Position numbers and translations under genes: made by a program. From positions 87,306 to 151,305 of the forward strand of contig NZ_KB911593.1 in NCBI RefSeq assembly GCF_000383615.1: a stretch of 64,000 bases of DNA, written 5' to 3'. Below, one piece after another: positions 16,845 to 25,848 of the stretch; positions within the stretch are counted from its first letter, which is position 1; every line of letters begins with the position of its first letter. The notes under the pieces are model-generated. The model was not told where the DNA came from. It saw only the letters and a program-made list of their open reading frames with translations, and ran no database searches. The DNA is from Streptomyces canus 299MFChir4.1 (GTDB taxonomy: Bacteria > Actinomycetota > Actinomycetes > Streptomycetales > Streptomycetaceae).

Positions 16845-17261
16845 TCACCCGAGCCCGATCTCGGCCCACACCGTCTTGCCGACGTCCCGCTCCGTGACGC
16901 CCCAGGTGTCGGCGAGGAGGGTGACGAGGATCAGGCCGCGGCCGTGTTCACCGTCCTCCTCATGGGCGAACCGGAGTTGACGGTCTCCGCGGGCGTCACT
17001 CACCTCGATACGGAGCGTGTTCTCCGGCAGCAGGAGGAGACGCAGCTCGAAGTCCCTTCCGGGTACGCGGCCGTGAGTCACCGCGTTGGCGGCCAGTTCG
17101 GCGACGAGGTGCTGCGCGGTGTCGTTCACCTCGCTGTCATGGGGGCACCCCCACGCCTCCAGCTGCGTGGCGGTGAGCCTGCGAGCCAGGCGGGCGCCTC
17201 GCGGGGTGGCGCTCAGACGCTGGGTCAGTTCGTCGGTGGGGGTGGAGATTTCGGCGTTCAC
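16845..17261 (-). CDS. Histidine-kinase-like ATPase (RsbW/anti-sigma type)
   Basis: A 138-residue single-domain GHKL ATPase. The N box is ELAANAVTHG, the G1 box VSDARG and the G2 box HGRGLILV. Stand-alone proteins of this type in Streptomyces are anti-sigma-factor-like kinases or partners of the DUF5753/DUF397 regulatory cassette. It is divergent from exactly such a pair here, so a joint role is likely. The start is GTG at 17261. There is no sigma factor or anti-anti-sigma gene alongside. Confidence 0.87.
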   Translation of the reverse strand: MNAEISTPTDELTQRLSATPRGARLARRLTATQLEAWGCPHDSEVNDTAQHLVAELAANAVTHGRVPGRDFELRLLLLPENTLRIEVSDARGDRQLRFAHEEDGEHGRGLILVTLLADTWGVTERDVGKTVWAEIGLG

Positions 17262-17378
17262 GTGACTGAGCGTGCTGGGTTGTCCCTACGCTGACCAGGT
17301 GCGACTCGGCGACGCTGAGTAGCTGTACGGGTGCGGTCGGTTCGGTGTACGCGTTGTCGGGTGGGAGGGGTGAGGCGC

Positions 17379-18233
17379 GTGGGTGAGCGGAGGCCGGAGA
17401 CACCTGCGGAGGCGGACGGTACGGCGGGGCTGTTCGTCGCGCTGGGCAAGATGGTGAGGCTACTGCGGGAGCGGAAGGGGCTGACGCAGAAGGAGTTCGG
17501 GGAGCTGGTGGGGTACGGCCCTGACGCGGTCTCGGCCATGGAGCGGGGCGTTCGGACTCTACGGCCGGAGGTCCTGCTGAAGGCGGACGAACTGCTCGAT
17601 GCCGGGGGCCTGTTGAAGGAGGTCGTCCCCGAGGTCGAGGAGGCGATGGCGAAGGCTCGGACCCGGCATCCGGAGTGGTACCGGAGTTATGCGGGGTTGG
17701 AGGCGGAGGCGGTCGAGCTGCATTTCTACGCCAACCACGGGGTGCCGGGCCTCCTCCAGACCGAAGACTACGCGCGGGCCGTGTTCGCCAAACGGCGACC
17801 GTTCCTGGACGAGGAGACGATCGAGAAGCGGGTCGCGGACCGCCTCTCCCGACAGCAGGTCTTCGGGCGTTGGCCCGTCCCGATCGTGAGCTACGTCCTC
17901 GAAGAGATCGTGCTGGACCGGCCGATCGGCGGACGGCGAGTGCACGCGGACCAGCTGCGGCGGCTGTTGCAGGTCGGCCGGATGCAGAACGTCGAGATCC
18001 AGGTGATGCCGTCCACACTGGAGGAACACCCCAATATGGACGGCGCGTTCAACCTGCTGACTCCCAAGGGGCACAACCAGGTGGCGTACACGGAGGTCCA
18101 GGGGTACCCCCGCTTGATCACCGAGTCGGAAGAGGTCCGGAAGATCACCGATCGCTATGGGATCATGCGAGCGATGGCACTCTCCCCTTCGGAGTCCCGG
18201 AAGTTGATCGAGCAGAAGCTGGAGGAGCTATGA
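17379..18233 (+). CDS. XRE-family regulator with DUF5753 domain (WhiJ type)
   Basis: A 284-residue protein with an N-terminal helix-turn-helix (KGLTQKEFGELVGYGPDAVSAMERG) and a long DUF5753 domain containing YANHGVPGLLQTEDYARAV and LLTPKGHNQVAYTE. This is the WhiJ-like regulator class of Streptomyces development loci; each acts with a DUF397 protein. GTG 17379 is chosen (GGGAGGGG upstream, similarity starts soon after); the frame is open to 17331. Its stop overlaps the DUF397 start by 4 bases. Confidence 0.9.
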   Translation: MGERRPETPAEADGTAGLFVALGKMVRLLRERKGLTQKEFGELVGYGPDAVSAMERGVRTLRPEVLLKADELLDAGGLLKEVVPEVEEAMAKARTRHPEWYRSYAGLEAEAVELHFYANHGVPGLLQTEDYARAVFAKRRPFLDEETIEKRVADRLSRQQVFGRWPVPIVSYVLEEIVLDRPIGGRRVHADQLRRLLQVGRMQNVEIQVMPSTLEEHPNMDGAFNLLTPKGHNQVAYTEVQGYPRLITESEEVRKITDRYGIMRAMALSPSESRKLIEQKLEEL

Positions 18234-18421
18234 ACATCGAGCAGCTCACTTGGTTCAAGTCCAGCTACAGCGGTGGCGAGGGCGGCGAGTGCCTGGAAGT
18301 CGCCGTCACCCCCGAAACCGTTCACCTCCGCGACTCCAAGCACCCGCATCCGACCGGCCCGCACCTCACCCTCTCCCCCACCGCCTGGTCGGCCTTCCTG
18401 CGTGGCGCTCAGCGCTCGTAG
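18230..18421 (+). CDS. DUF397 domain protein
   Basis: A 63-residue protein with the DUF397 signature: LTWFKSSYSGGEGGECLEVA near the start, VHLRDSKHP in the middle and WSAFL near the end. It is translated from an ATG overlapping the DUF5753 regulator stop, with GGAGGAG just ahead. DUF397 proteins are thought to bind or antagonise the partner regulator. The last 13 bases overlap the convergent acyl-CoA ligase gene. Confidence 0.92.
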   Translation: MNIEQLTWFKSSYSGGEGGECLEVAVTPETVHLRDSKHPHPTGPHLTLSPTAWSAFLRGAQRS

Positions 18422-20325
18422 AGCCCTTCGATCTCCCCCGCGAAGTCCCGCATGACCGCCTCCCGGCGCAGCTTCATCGACGGGGTCAGGTGGCCGGCCA
18501 CCTCGGTGAAATCGGTCGGCAGGACGGTGAAGCGGCGGATGGACTCGGGGCGCGAGACCATCTTGTTCGCCTCGTCCACCGCGCGCTGCAGGACCTGCCT
18601 CAACTCCTCGTCATCGACGAGGAGTTCCGCGGGCACGGGGTGCTTGCCGTTCATCTGGCGCCAGTGGTTGACGCCGTCCATGTCGAGGCTGATCAGGGCC
18701 GAGATGTAGGGGCGGCGGTCACCGAGCACCATGCACTGCGAGATCAGGGGGTGGGAGCGCAGCCAGTTCTCCAGCGGGGCCGGGGCGACGTTCTTGCCGC
18801 CGGCCGTGATCAGGATCTCCTTCTTGCGGCCCGTGATCGTCAGATAGCCCTCGTCGTCCAGCTGTCCGATGTCACCGGTCGGGAACCAGCCGTCGGCGGA
18901 GGCGGGGGCCACCCCTTCGCCGTACGGGTCCCAGTAGCCGCGGAACACCTGACCGCCGTTGAGCAGGATCTCGCCGTCCGCAGCGATCCGGATCCGGGTG
19001 CCGGGGATGGGCCAGCCCACCGTGCCCAGGCGGGGCTTGAGGGGTGGGGTGCAGGTCGCGGCCCCGGTCGACTCGGTCAGGCCGTAGCCCTCGTAGATCT
19101 CCATGCCCGCGCCCGCGTAGAACGCGGCGAGGCGGCGGCCGAGCGGGGAGCCGCCGGAGATGATGTGCCGGATGCGACCGCCCATGGCGTTGCGGATACG
19201 GCGGAAGACGAGCGGGTCGTAGAAGGTGCGGGCCGTCTTCAGGGCCGCGCCCGGGCCGGAGCCGGTACCGGCGTGGCGGGACTCCATCGCCTCGCCGTAG
19301 CGCACGGCGACGTTGGTCGCGCGGTCGAAGACGGTGACCCGGCCGCCGCTCTCCGCCTTGGCGCGGGCGTTGTTGAAGACCTTCTCCAGCATGTACGGGA
19401 TCACCAGGAGGAAGGTCGGTCTGAAGCTGGCCAGGTCGGCGAGGAGGTCCTCGGCCTGGAGGCTCGGCGCGTGGCCGAGGCGGACGCGGGCGCGGACGCA
19501 GGCGATGGCGACCATGCGTCCGAAGACGTGCGAGATGGGCAGGAAGAGCAGGGTCGCCAGGTCCGCCTCGTCCGACTTCGACTTGAAGACGGGGTAGAGG
19601 AGTTCGATCGCGTTGTCGATCTCGGCGAGGAAGTTGCCGTGGCTGAGCACACAGCCCTTGGGGCGGCCGGTGGTGCCGGAGGTGTAGACGACGGTGGCGA
19701 CCGTGGCCGGGCCCAGCATGCCCCGCCGGACCCCGATCTCCTGCTCGGGGACGGCCTGGCCGAGCTCTCCCAGGCGCTCCACATGCCCCTTCTCCATGAT
19801 CCACATGTGGCGCAGGTCGGGCAGGCGGCTGAGTTCCGGACCGAGGGCGGCGGACTGGGCGGCCGTCTCCGTCACCAGGGCGACGGCACCGGAGTCCTGG
19901 AGGATGAACCGGGTCTGGAAGACGGAGGACGTGGGATAGATGGGGACCGTCACCAGGCCCGCGGCCCAGGCGGCGAAGTCCAGGAGCGTCCACTCGTACG
20001 TCGTGCGCGCCATGATCGCGACCCGGTCGCCCGGCATCAGGCCCTCCGAGATCAGGCCCTTGGCCACGGCCAGCACCTCCCCCGCGAACTCCGCGGCCGT
20101 GAGGTCGACCCAGCGGCCGTCGTCCGTACGGCGGCTCATCACCCGCTGCTCCGGTGCCGCCTGCGCGTTGTCGAACGGCAGGTCGGCGAGCGAGCCGTGG
20201 GTCACCGGCGGGACCAGCGGCGGCACCGACACCTCGCGGACCTCACCGTCCAGCCGCACGATCTCTGGTTCCACGAGCACGGGTGCGCCGTCGTAGTCGT
20301 GGCCGGACACGTACGAGAGGGACAT
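18409..20325 (-). CDS. Long-chain fatty acid CoA ligase (AMP-forming)
   Basis: A 638-residue ANL-family ligase of the FadD15/FACL type. The AMP-binding motif is VYTSGTTGRPKG, followed by GYGLTESTGAATC and the hinge region FPTGDIGQLDDEGYLTITGRKKE with late KNVAPAPLEN. It activates fatty acids to acyl-CoA at the membrane or in the cytoplasm. The ATG at 20325 has AGGAG 6 bases ahead. It precedes a FadA2/FabG4/HtdX-like set, suggesting shared fatty-acid use, though 221 bp separate it from the thiolase gene. Confidence 0.92.
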   Translation of the reverse strand: MSLSYVSGHDYDGAPVLVEPEIVRLDGEVREVSVPPLVPPVTHGSLADLPFDNAQAAPEQRVMSRRTDDGRWVDLTAAEFAGEVLAVAKGLISEGLMPGDRVAIMARTTYEWTLLDFAAWAAGLVTVPIYPTSSVFQTRFILQDSGAVALVTETAAQSAALGPELSRLPDLRHMWIMEKGHVERLGELGQAVPEQEIGVRRGMLGPATVATVVYTSGTTGRPKGCVLSHGNFLAEIDNAIELLYPVFKSKSDEADLATLLFLPISHVFGRMVAIACVRARVRLGHAPSLQAEDLLADLASFRPTFLLVIPYMLEKVFNNARAKAESGGRVTVFDRATNVAVRYGEAMESRHAGTGSGPGAALKTARTFYDPLVFRRIRNAMGGRIRHIISGGSPLGRRLAAFYAGAGMEIYEGYGLTESTGAATCTPPLKPRLGTVGWPIPGTRIRIAADGEILLNGGQVFRGYWDPYGEGVAPASADGWFPTGDIGQLDDEGYLTITGRKKEILITAGGKNVAPAPLENWLRSHPLISQCMVLGDRRPYISALISLDMDGVNHWRQMNGKHPVPAELLVDDEELRQVLQRAVDEANKMVSRPESIRRFTVLPTDFTEVAGHLTPSMKLRREAVMRDFAGEIEGLYER

Positions 20326-20546
20326 GGTCAGCTCCTGGGACGTGCAGCTCGGTACCGCTCCGCTGCATGAGGTACGCAGGGGACGTACCGGGGCGTTCAC
20401 CCGCGAGTGCGCCGGGAAGGGTTACCAGGGGTTAGGACGGTGATCCTAAGTGGCTCAAGTGATGGGTCTGTGCGGGTTCGTTGATGGTCCGGAGCCGGGA
20501 CTGTGCAACCTCGACCGCAAAATGAGGCTTTGTCAACTGTCGACTT

Positions 20547-21833
20547 CTACGGCCGCTCGAGAATCGCCGTGACGCCCTGGCCGCCCGCCGCGCACACCGA
20601 GATCAGCCCGCGGCCCGGGCCCTCCCGCTCGGCCAGCAGCTTGGCGAGCGTGGCCACGATCCGTGCGCCGGTCGCCGCGAAGGGGTGCCCGGTGGCGAGG
20701 GAGGACCCGGTGACGTTGAGCCGGTCCCGGTCCACCGGGGCCAGGCCCCGCTTCTCCCAGGCGGCGAGGGTCGCGAGGACCTGGGAGGCGAAGGCCTCGT
20801 GGATCTCCACCAGGTCGAAGTCCTCCATGCCGAGCCCGGCCCGCTCCAGCATCCGGGGGACGGCGTGGGCGGGGGCCATGAGCAGCCCGTCCTCCCCCTG
20901 TGCGACATCGCCGCGCACGAAGTCCACGGCCGCCGTCTCGTACGCGGTGAGGTACGCCAGCACTTCAAGGCCGCGCGCCTCGGCCCACTCCTCCGAGGCC
21001 AGCAGGACGACCGCGGCGCCGTCCGTCAGCGGGGTCGAGTTCCCGGCCGTCATGGTGGGATCGGGGTCCTTGAGGCCGAACACCGGCTTGAGTGCGGCGA
21101 GTTTGCCGGCCGTCGAACCGGGGCGCAGGTTCTGGTCGCGGGCCAGGCCCCGGAAGGGGACCACCAGCTCCCGGAAGAAATCCCGCTCGTAGGCCGCCGC
21201 CAGCCGCTGGTGACTCGTCGCCGCCAGCTCGTCCTGGGCCTCCCGGGTCACGCCCCACACGCGGGCGGTGACGGCGGCGTGCTCCCCCATCGACAGACCG
21301 GTGCGGGGTTCGGCGTTGCGCGGGATGTCGGGCACGAGATGGGCCGGACGGATGCGCGCGAGCGCCTTGAGGCGCCCGCCGGCCGACTTCGCGCGCCGGG
21401 CCTCCAGCAGGATGCGGCGCAGGTCGTCGTTGACGCCGAGGGGCGCGTCGCTCGCGGTGTCCGCGCCGCCCGCGATCGCGGACTCCGTCTGGCCGAGTGC
21501 GATCTTGTTGGCGGCGGCGATGACCGCCTGGAGACCGGTCCCGCAGGCCTGCTGGATGTCGTACGCCGGGGTGCGCGGGTCCAGCTTCGAACCGAGTACC
21601 GTCTCGCGGGCGAGGTTGAAGTCGCGCACGTGCTTGAGGACGGCACCGGCGACGAACTCCCCCACGGCGCCCGGCTCCTGGAGCCCGGTGCGCTCCACGA
21701 GGGCGTCGAGGGCGGCGGTGAGCATGTCCTGGTTCGAGGCGGTGGCGTACGGGCCGTCCGAGCGGGCGAAGGGGACACGGCTGCCGGCGACGATCGCCAC
21801 GCGCCGGGCGACCGGCGGCTTCAGGGGGCTCAT
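20547..21833 (-). CDS. Acetyl-CoA C-acyltransferase (FadA2/FadI-like thiolase)
   Basis: A 428-residue thiolase. The nucleophile Cys97 is in QQACGTGLQA, and the C-terminal His and Cys motifs are in NVTGSSLATGHPFAATGAR and CAAGGQG. It cleaves 3-ketoacyl-CoA or condenses acetyl-CoA. It is divergent from fabG4- and htdX-like genes, the same three partners that form the fadA2-fabG4-htdX group in mycobacteria. Two palindromes sit in the 88-bp gap between the divergent starts. ATG 21833 is used; a GTG two codons upstream is possible. Confidence 0.92.
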   Translation of the reverse strand: MSPLKPPVARRVAIVAGSRVPFARSDGPYATASNQDMLTAALDALVERTGLQEPGAVGEFVAGAVLKHVRDFNLARETVLGSKLDPRTPAYDIQQACGTGLQAVIAAANKIALGQTESAIAGGADTASDAPLGVNDDLRRILLEARRAKSAGGRLKALARIRPAHLVPDIPRNAEPRTGLSMGEHAAVTARVWGVTREAQDELAATSHQRLAAAYERDFFRELVVPFRGLARDQNLRPGSTAGKLAALKPVFGLKDPDPTMTAGNSTPLTDGAAVVLLASEEWAEARGLEVLAYLTAYETAAVDFVRGDVAQGEDGLLMAPAHAVPRMLERAGLGMEDFDLVEIHEAFASQVLATLAAWEKRGLAPVDRDRLNVTGSSLATGHPFAATGARIVATLAKLLAEREGPGRGLISVCAAGGQGVTAILERP

Positions 21834-21863
21834 CTCCACCAGCTCCTCACCACGAACATCGAC

Positions 21864-21894
21864 TTACCTACGGTAACCTTACTCCAGAGTAAGG
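21864..21894. promoter_or_regulatory. Palindromic operator pair between divergent lipid genes
   Basis: TTACC-TAC-GGTAA (21864-21876) is followed at once by CCTTACTC-CA-GAGTAAGG (21877-21894); both are perfect inverted repeats. This is the size and form of a TetR-family operator. The TetR gene ending the plus-strand set (24184-24858) is the likely ligand-controlled repressor. Confidence 0.75.
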
Positions 21895-21921
21895 AATCTG
21901 CGACCGACCCTGGAGATGGAC

Positions 21922-23211
21922 ATGGCCGACCGCTATCTGAGCTTCACCGGTACCGCGCCGGGTCGGTTCCTCACCCGCCGCCTCGGGCTTCCGCAGCCGG
22001 CGGCGCTGCGGCGCTGGTCACCGGAGTCCCCGGAGTTCAAGGGCGGGGTGCTGCACCTCACGGCGGGCAAGTCGGAGCTGTCCGGACCGGCGTTCCCGGA
22101 GTTCCCCTCCCCGTCGGACGCGCCCGCCGCGGTCCTCCTCGACGCCACCGGCGTGCGGGACGTCGAGGGGCTCGCCGAGGTGCACGCGGCCCTGCATCCG
22201 GTCGTGCGCTCGGTCGCCGCGAGCGGCCGGGTCGTCGTCCTGGGGGCGCCGCTCTCTTCGGGGGATCATCACCAGGCCTCCGCCCAGCAGGCGTTGGAGG
22301 GGTTCACCCGCTCGCTCGGCAAGGAGATCGGCCGGGGCAGAACGGTCAACCTCGTCCGGCTGACCGACGCGTCCGCGGCCGAGTCGACCCTGCGCTTCCT
22401 GCTCTCCCCCAGGTCGGCGTACGTCAGCGGTCAGGTGATCGAGGTCGGGCAGCCGCAGGAGGCCGACGTCGACTGGTCTCGCCCCCTCGCCGGACGGACG
22501 GCCCTGGTGACCGGCGGAGCGCGGGGCATCGGCGCGGCGGTCGCCGAGACCCTGGCGAGGGACGGGGCGCGGGTCGTCGTCCTCGATGTGCCGGGGGCGT
22601 CGGCGGATGCCGAGCGGCTGGCCGAGCGGCTCGGGGGCAGTGCCCTCGCGCTGGACATCACGGCCCCGGACGCGGGCGCGCGGATCGCCGAGGCGCTGCC
22701 CGACGGGCTGGACATGCTGGTCCACAACGCCGGCATCACCCGGGACCGGCGGCTGGCCAACATGCCCGGTGAGCGCTGGAGTTCGGTGCTCGACGTGAAC
22801 CTGGCGAGCGTGCTGCGCACCACGGACGCGCTGCTGGAGGCGGGCACCCTGCGGCGGGGCGGCCGGATCGTCGCCACCGCGTCCATCGCCGGGCTCGCCG
22901 GGAACGCCGGGCAGACGAACTACGGCGCGAGCAAGGCCGGTGTCGTCGGCCTGGTGCGCTCCCTGGCACCCCGGGCGGCGGCCGAGCACGGGGTGACGGT
23001 GAACGCGGTCGCCCCGGGGTTCATCGAGACGAAGATGACGGCGGCGATCCCGCTGCTCATCCGGGAGGCGGGACGGCGGATGAACTCCCTCGGACAGGGC
23101 GGACTGCCCGTCGACGTGGCCGAGACGACGGCCTGGCTGGCCCATCCGGCCTCCGGCGCGGTGAACGGACAGGTCGTACGGGTGTGCGGTCAGAGCCTGT
23201 TGGGGGCGTAG
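21922..23211 (+). CDS. High-molecular-weight 3-oxoacyl reductase (FabG4-like)
   Basis: A 429-residue short-chain dehydrogenase of the long FabG4 class. The N-terminal ~185 residues form a degenerate Rossmann-like domain; the C-terminal half is the active SDR with TGGARGIG (197-204), NAGIT, and Tyr334/Lys338 in YGASK. It would reduce 3-oxoacyl-CoA or -ACP. ATG 21922 is chosen because GGAG lies 6 bases upstream; an ATG two codons earlier overlaps that site. Its TAG stop shares one base with the next gene's GTG. The overall gene set mirrors mycobacterial FadA2-FabG4-HtdX. Confidence 0.92.
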   Translation: MADRYLSFTGTAPGRFLTRRLGLPQPAALRRWSPESPEFKGGVLHLTAGKSELSGPAFPEFPSPSDAPAAVLLDATGVRDVEGLAEVHAALHPVVRSVAASGRVVVLGAPLSSGDHHQASAQQALEGFTRSLGKEIGRGRTVNLVRLTDASAAESTLRFLLSPRSAYVSGQVIEVGQPQEADVDWSRPLAGRTALVTGGARGIGAAVAETLARDGARVVVLDVPGASADAERLAERLGGSALALDITAPDAGARIAEALPDGLDMLVHNAGITRDRRLANMPGERWSSVLDVNLASVLRTTDALLEAGTLRRGGRIVATASIAGLAGNAGQTNYGASKAGVVGLVRSLAPRAAAEHGVTVNAVAPGFIETKMTAAIPLLIREAGRRMNSLGQGGLPVDVAETTAWLAHPASGAVNGQVVRVCGQSLLGA

Positions 23212-24191
23212 TGGCGACGTACTCGGACGACACGCAGGCGGAGGGATCGTACGGAGAGGGCGGAGGGGCCGAGGGGGCCTACGGGAAGGACGGACGGGCC
23301 GAGGGCCCGGACGGTCCCGGCGCACGTCCGTCCACCGTCCTGGACCGGTCCCCCTCCCTCCTCCCCCGCCTCGCCCTGGGCGCACTGCGCTCCCCCTTCA
23401 AACGGCCCTCGGCCACCGCGGACTTCCCCCGGACCCGTCTCGTGCTGCCCGGTCTGCGGATCGACCTCGCGCGGCTCGCCGCCTACGAGCGGGTGTGCGG
23501 GTTCGCGACCGGGGAGGACGCGCTGCCGGTGACGTATCCGCATGTGCTGGGCTTTCCCCTGGCCATGCGTTTGATGAGCGGGCGGGACTTCCCGCTGCCG
23601 CTGCTCGGCCTTGTGCACACCTCGATCGAGATCACCCGGTACCGGGAGCTGACCGCGTCGGGCGAGTACGAACTCACCGTGTACGTCGACGGGTTGGCGC
23701 CGCACCGACGCGGCACGGAGGTCGCGGTCGTCACCGAGCTGCGGGTGGGCGCGGAGGCCGTCTGGGAGTCGGTGAGCACGTACCTTGCGCGGCACCGCAC
23801 GAAGGACGCAGGCGGGGAGCGGGAGCGGGAGTCGCACGGACCGCTGCCCGGGGTGGCCGAGTGGCGGCTGGCCGGGGACATCGGACGGCGTTACGCCGCC
23901 GCGTCCGGCGACCGCAACCCGATCCACCTGTACCCGCTCACGGCCCGCCTCTTCGGCTTCCCGAGGGCGATCGCGCACGGCATGTGGACGGCGGCCCGCT
24001 GCCTGGCGGCGCACGGCACACCTCAAGCGGTGCTGGTGCGGGCCGAGTTCAGGGCGCCGGTGCTGCTGCCGGGGACGGTGACCTACGCGGCGGACGGGGA
24101 GCGGTTCGAGCTGTGCGGCGGGGACCGCGTGCACGTGAGCGGGGGCGTGTACCCGCTCACCGGGGCCGCCGCGGACGGCGCGGTCAGCTGA
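23211..24191 (+). CDS. MaoC-like 3-hydroxyacyl dehydratase (HtdX-like)
   Basis: A 326-residue double hot-dog protein. Hydratase motif GDRNPIHLYPLTARLFGFPR with AIAHGMW carries the catalytic Asp and His. The first ~45 residues are Gly/Glu-rich and disordered. It interconverts 3-hydroxyacyl and enoyl thioesters. The GTG start at 23211 overlaps the fabG4-like stop (TAGTG), so both are coupled. The end overlaps the convergent TetR gene by 8 bases. With the thiolase and reductase it could run a beta-oxidation or elongation cycle. Confidence 0.88.
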   Translation: MATYSDDTQAEGSYGEGGGAEGAYGKDGRAEGPDGPGARPSTVLDRSPSLLPRLALGALRSPFKRPSATADFPRTRLVLPGLRIDLARLAAYERVCGFATGEDALPVTYPHVLGFPLAMRLMSGRDFPLPLLGLVHTSIEITRYRELTASGEYELTVYVDGLAPHRRGTEVAVVTELRVGAEAVWESVSTYLARHRTKDAGGERERESHGPLPGVAEWRLAGDIGRRYAAASGDRNPIHLYPLTARLFGFPRAIAHGMWTAARCLAAHGTPQAVLVRAEFRAPVLLPGTVTYAADGERFELCGGDRVHVSGGVYPLTGAAADGAVS

Positions 24192-24858
24192 CCTGGAGCG
24201 GGGCGCTGCCGGAAGGCGTGTCCTGGAGGGTCCACGGCCGGCCCTCCATCATGTTCCCGAGCCCGGCCCACGCGAAGTTCATCAGGGTCGCCGCGGACTG
24301 CCTCGCCGTCACGCCCGCGGTCGCGTTGGCCCAGGCGGCGAGCGACTCGGCGGCTCCGACGAGCGCCTCGGCGAGGCCGGCGACCTCGCGCTCGGGCAGG
24401 TCCGGGTCGCGGTGGGCCTCGCGGGCCGCGACCACGATCAGATGGGTCACGAACTCCACGATCTCCTCGCGCATCGCGGTGACCTCGGCGGCGAACGCCT
24501 CACCGTGGATACGGGCCTGCAGATGCAGCACCGACCAGCCGTGCGGGTGCTGCGAGGTGTGGGTGAAGAAGGCCAACAGACCGTCCCACAACTGCCGGTC
24601 GGCGGGCAGCTCGGTCCGCACCCCCGTCCGCACGGCCTCGGTGAGCGCGGCCGCCTCCCGGCGGATGCACGCGGTGAAGAGGTCTTCCTTCGAGTTCAGG
24701 TACAGATAGACCAACGGCTTGGACACACCGGCGAGTTCGGCGATCTCGTCCATCGAGGCGGCCATGTACCCACGCTGCCCGAAGATCTCCACTGCGGCGT
24801 CCAGCATCTGCTGCTCCCGCACGGCACGCGGCATGCGCTTGCTCTTCACGACACCCAT
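24184..24858 (-). CDS. TetR-family transcriptional regulator
   Basis: A 224-residue repressor with an N-terminal helix-turn-helix (MLDAAVEIFGQRGYMAASM, then LAGVSKPLVYLYLNSKEDLF) and an all-helical ligand domain with MREEIVEFVTHLI. The ATG at 24858 is preferred over a TTG two codons upstream. It is convergent with the lipid gene pair and probably controls the palindromes at 21864-21894. The ligand is likely an acyl-CoA, by context only. Confidence 0.88.
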   Translation of the reverse strand: MGVVKSKRMPRAVREQQMLDAAVEIFGQRGYMAASMDEIAELAGVSKPLVYLYLNSKEDLFTACIRREAAALTEAVRTGVRTELPADRQLWDGLLAFFTHTSQHPHGWSVLHLQARIHGEAFAAEVTAMREEIVEFVTHLIVVAAREAHRDPDLPEREVAGLAEALVGAAESLAAWANATAGVTARQSAATLMNFAWAGLGNMMEGRPWTLQDTPSGSAPLQVS

Positions 24859-24904
24859 GCCCAAAGCCTACGGTCACGCGGGCACGGCAGCGGGGGCGTT
24901 GGGC

Positions 24905-25216
24905 TCAGGAGGTCTGCGGGGTCTGTCCCTGGGAGGGGGCGGCCTGGTCGGCGGCCTCGTCCTCCTGGCTGCGGTTGGCCTCCAGGTTGGCCTTCATCCG
25001 GTCGACCCGCTGGACGACCTGGGCGGAGGCGCGGTCGCGCTCCTTGCGCAGCACGACGAAGCTGATGGGGGCCGAGAGCAGCAGGGAGAGCAGGACGATC
25101 CACATGCCGTTGGAGTCGCCGAGGCCGCGCGGGGCGAGGCCGGAGTAGACGAGGCCCCAGACGACCACGAGGCAGCCCACGAGGATTCCGAGGCGCATCA
25201 GCGTGTAGCGGAGCAT
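24905..25216 (-). CDS. DUF4229 membrane protein
   Basis: A 103-residue protein with two membrane segments (about 4-24 and 36-55), the arginine-rich tail VVLRKERDRASAQVVQRVDRM that marks DUF4229, then a Gln/Ala/Asp-rich end. The ATG at 25216 starts right at the conserved opening LRYTLMRLGI. The family is found in actinobacteria and is often near menaquinone genes; no function has been shown to my knowledge. Confidence 0.82.
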   Translation of the reverse strand: MLRYTLMRLGILVGCLVVVWGLVYSGLAPRGLGDSNGMWIVLLSLLLSAPISFVVLRKERDRASAQVVQRVDRMKANLEANRSQEDEAADQAAPSQGQTPQTS

Positions 25217-25307
25217 GTCAATCCACTCTTCCGTTTCGAACGGTTTTGAACCCCACAAAGGGGCACCGTCCAGTGAAGCACGCCGGGCACCCGATCTTCG
25301 ACGGGGG

Positions 25308-25832
25308 TCAGCAGAGCGGCAGCAGCATGATCACGTCGTCGCGGTCGTCGCCCGGTGCGACGCGGATCGCGCCGGGGATCCGGCCGACCTCCTTGTAGCC
25401 GCAGGAGCCGTAGAAGCGCTCCAGGCCGAGGCCGCCCCGGCAGGTGAGCCGTATCGCCTCGATGCCGTCGATCCCGCGGGCCGCGTCCGCGGCGGCGCCC
25501 AGCAGGTCACGGCCGTAGCCCTTGCCCTGGTGCCGCGGGTGCACCATCACGGTGTACAGCCACAGCCAGTGGGTCATCAGCCGGTGCGTGTTGAAGGCGA
25601 GGAACACGGCGGCGGCCACCCGGCCGTCGGCATCCTGTCCGACGAGCAGCCGGGAGCGTCCGTCCGCCATCGCCGCGAAGTGCTTCACCAGCTCGGGGCG
25701 TATGGTCTCGCGCTCCACGGGCGCGACGAAACCGACGGCACCGCCCGCGTTGCTGACGTCCGTCCACAGATCGAGGATGCCGTCCCGGAGAGCGGGAGTG
25801 ACGGCCAGGTCGAGAGTAAACGTAAGGGACAC
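25308..25832 (-). CDS. GNAT-family N-acetyltransferase
   Basis: A 174-residue acetyltransferase with the acetyl-CoA loop HQGKGYGRDLLGAA and strand-loop-helix order of the GNAT fold, followed by LERFYGSCGYKEVGR. The substrate cannot be told. It has a loose spacing of about 90 bp to DUF4229 and is 17 bp downstream of the UdgX-type gene's end, so it is not clearly coupled to either. Confidence 0.83.
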   Translation of the reverse strand: MSLTFTLDLAVTPALRDGILDLWTDVSNAGGAVGFVAPVERETIRPELVKHFAAMADGRSRLLVGQDADGRVAAAVFLAFNTHRLMTHWLWLYTVMVHPRHQGKGYGRDLLGAAADAARGIDGIEAIRLTCRGGLGLERFYGSCGYKEVGRIPGAIRVAPGDDRDDVIMLLPLC

Positions 25833-25848
25833 AGCAGCATCGTAAGCC

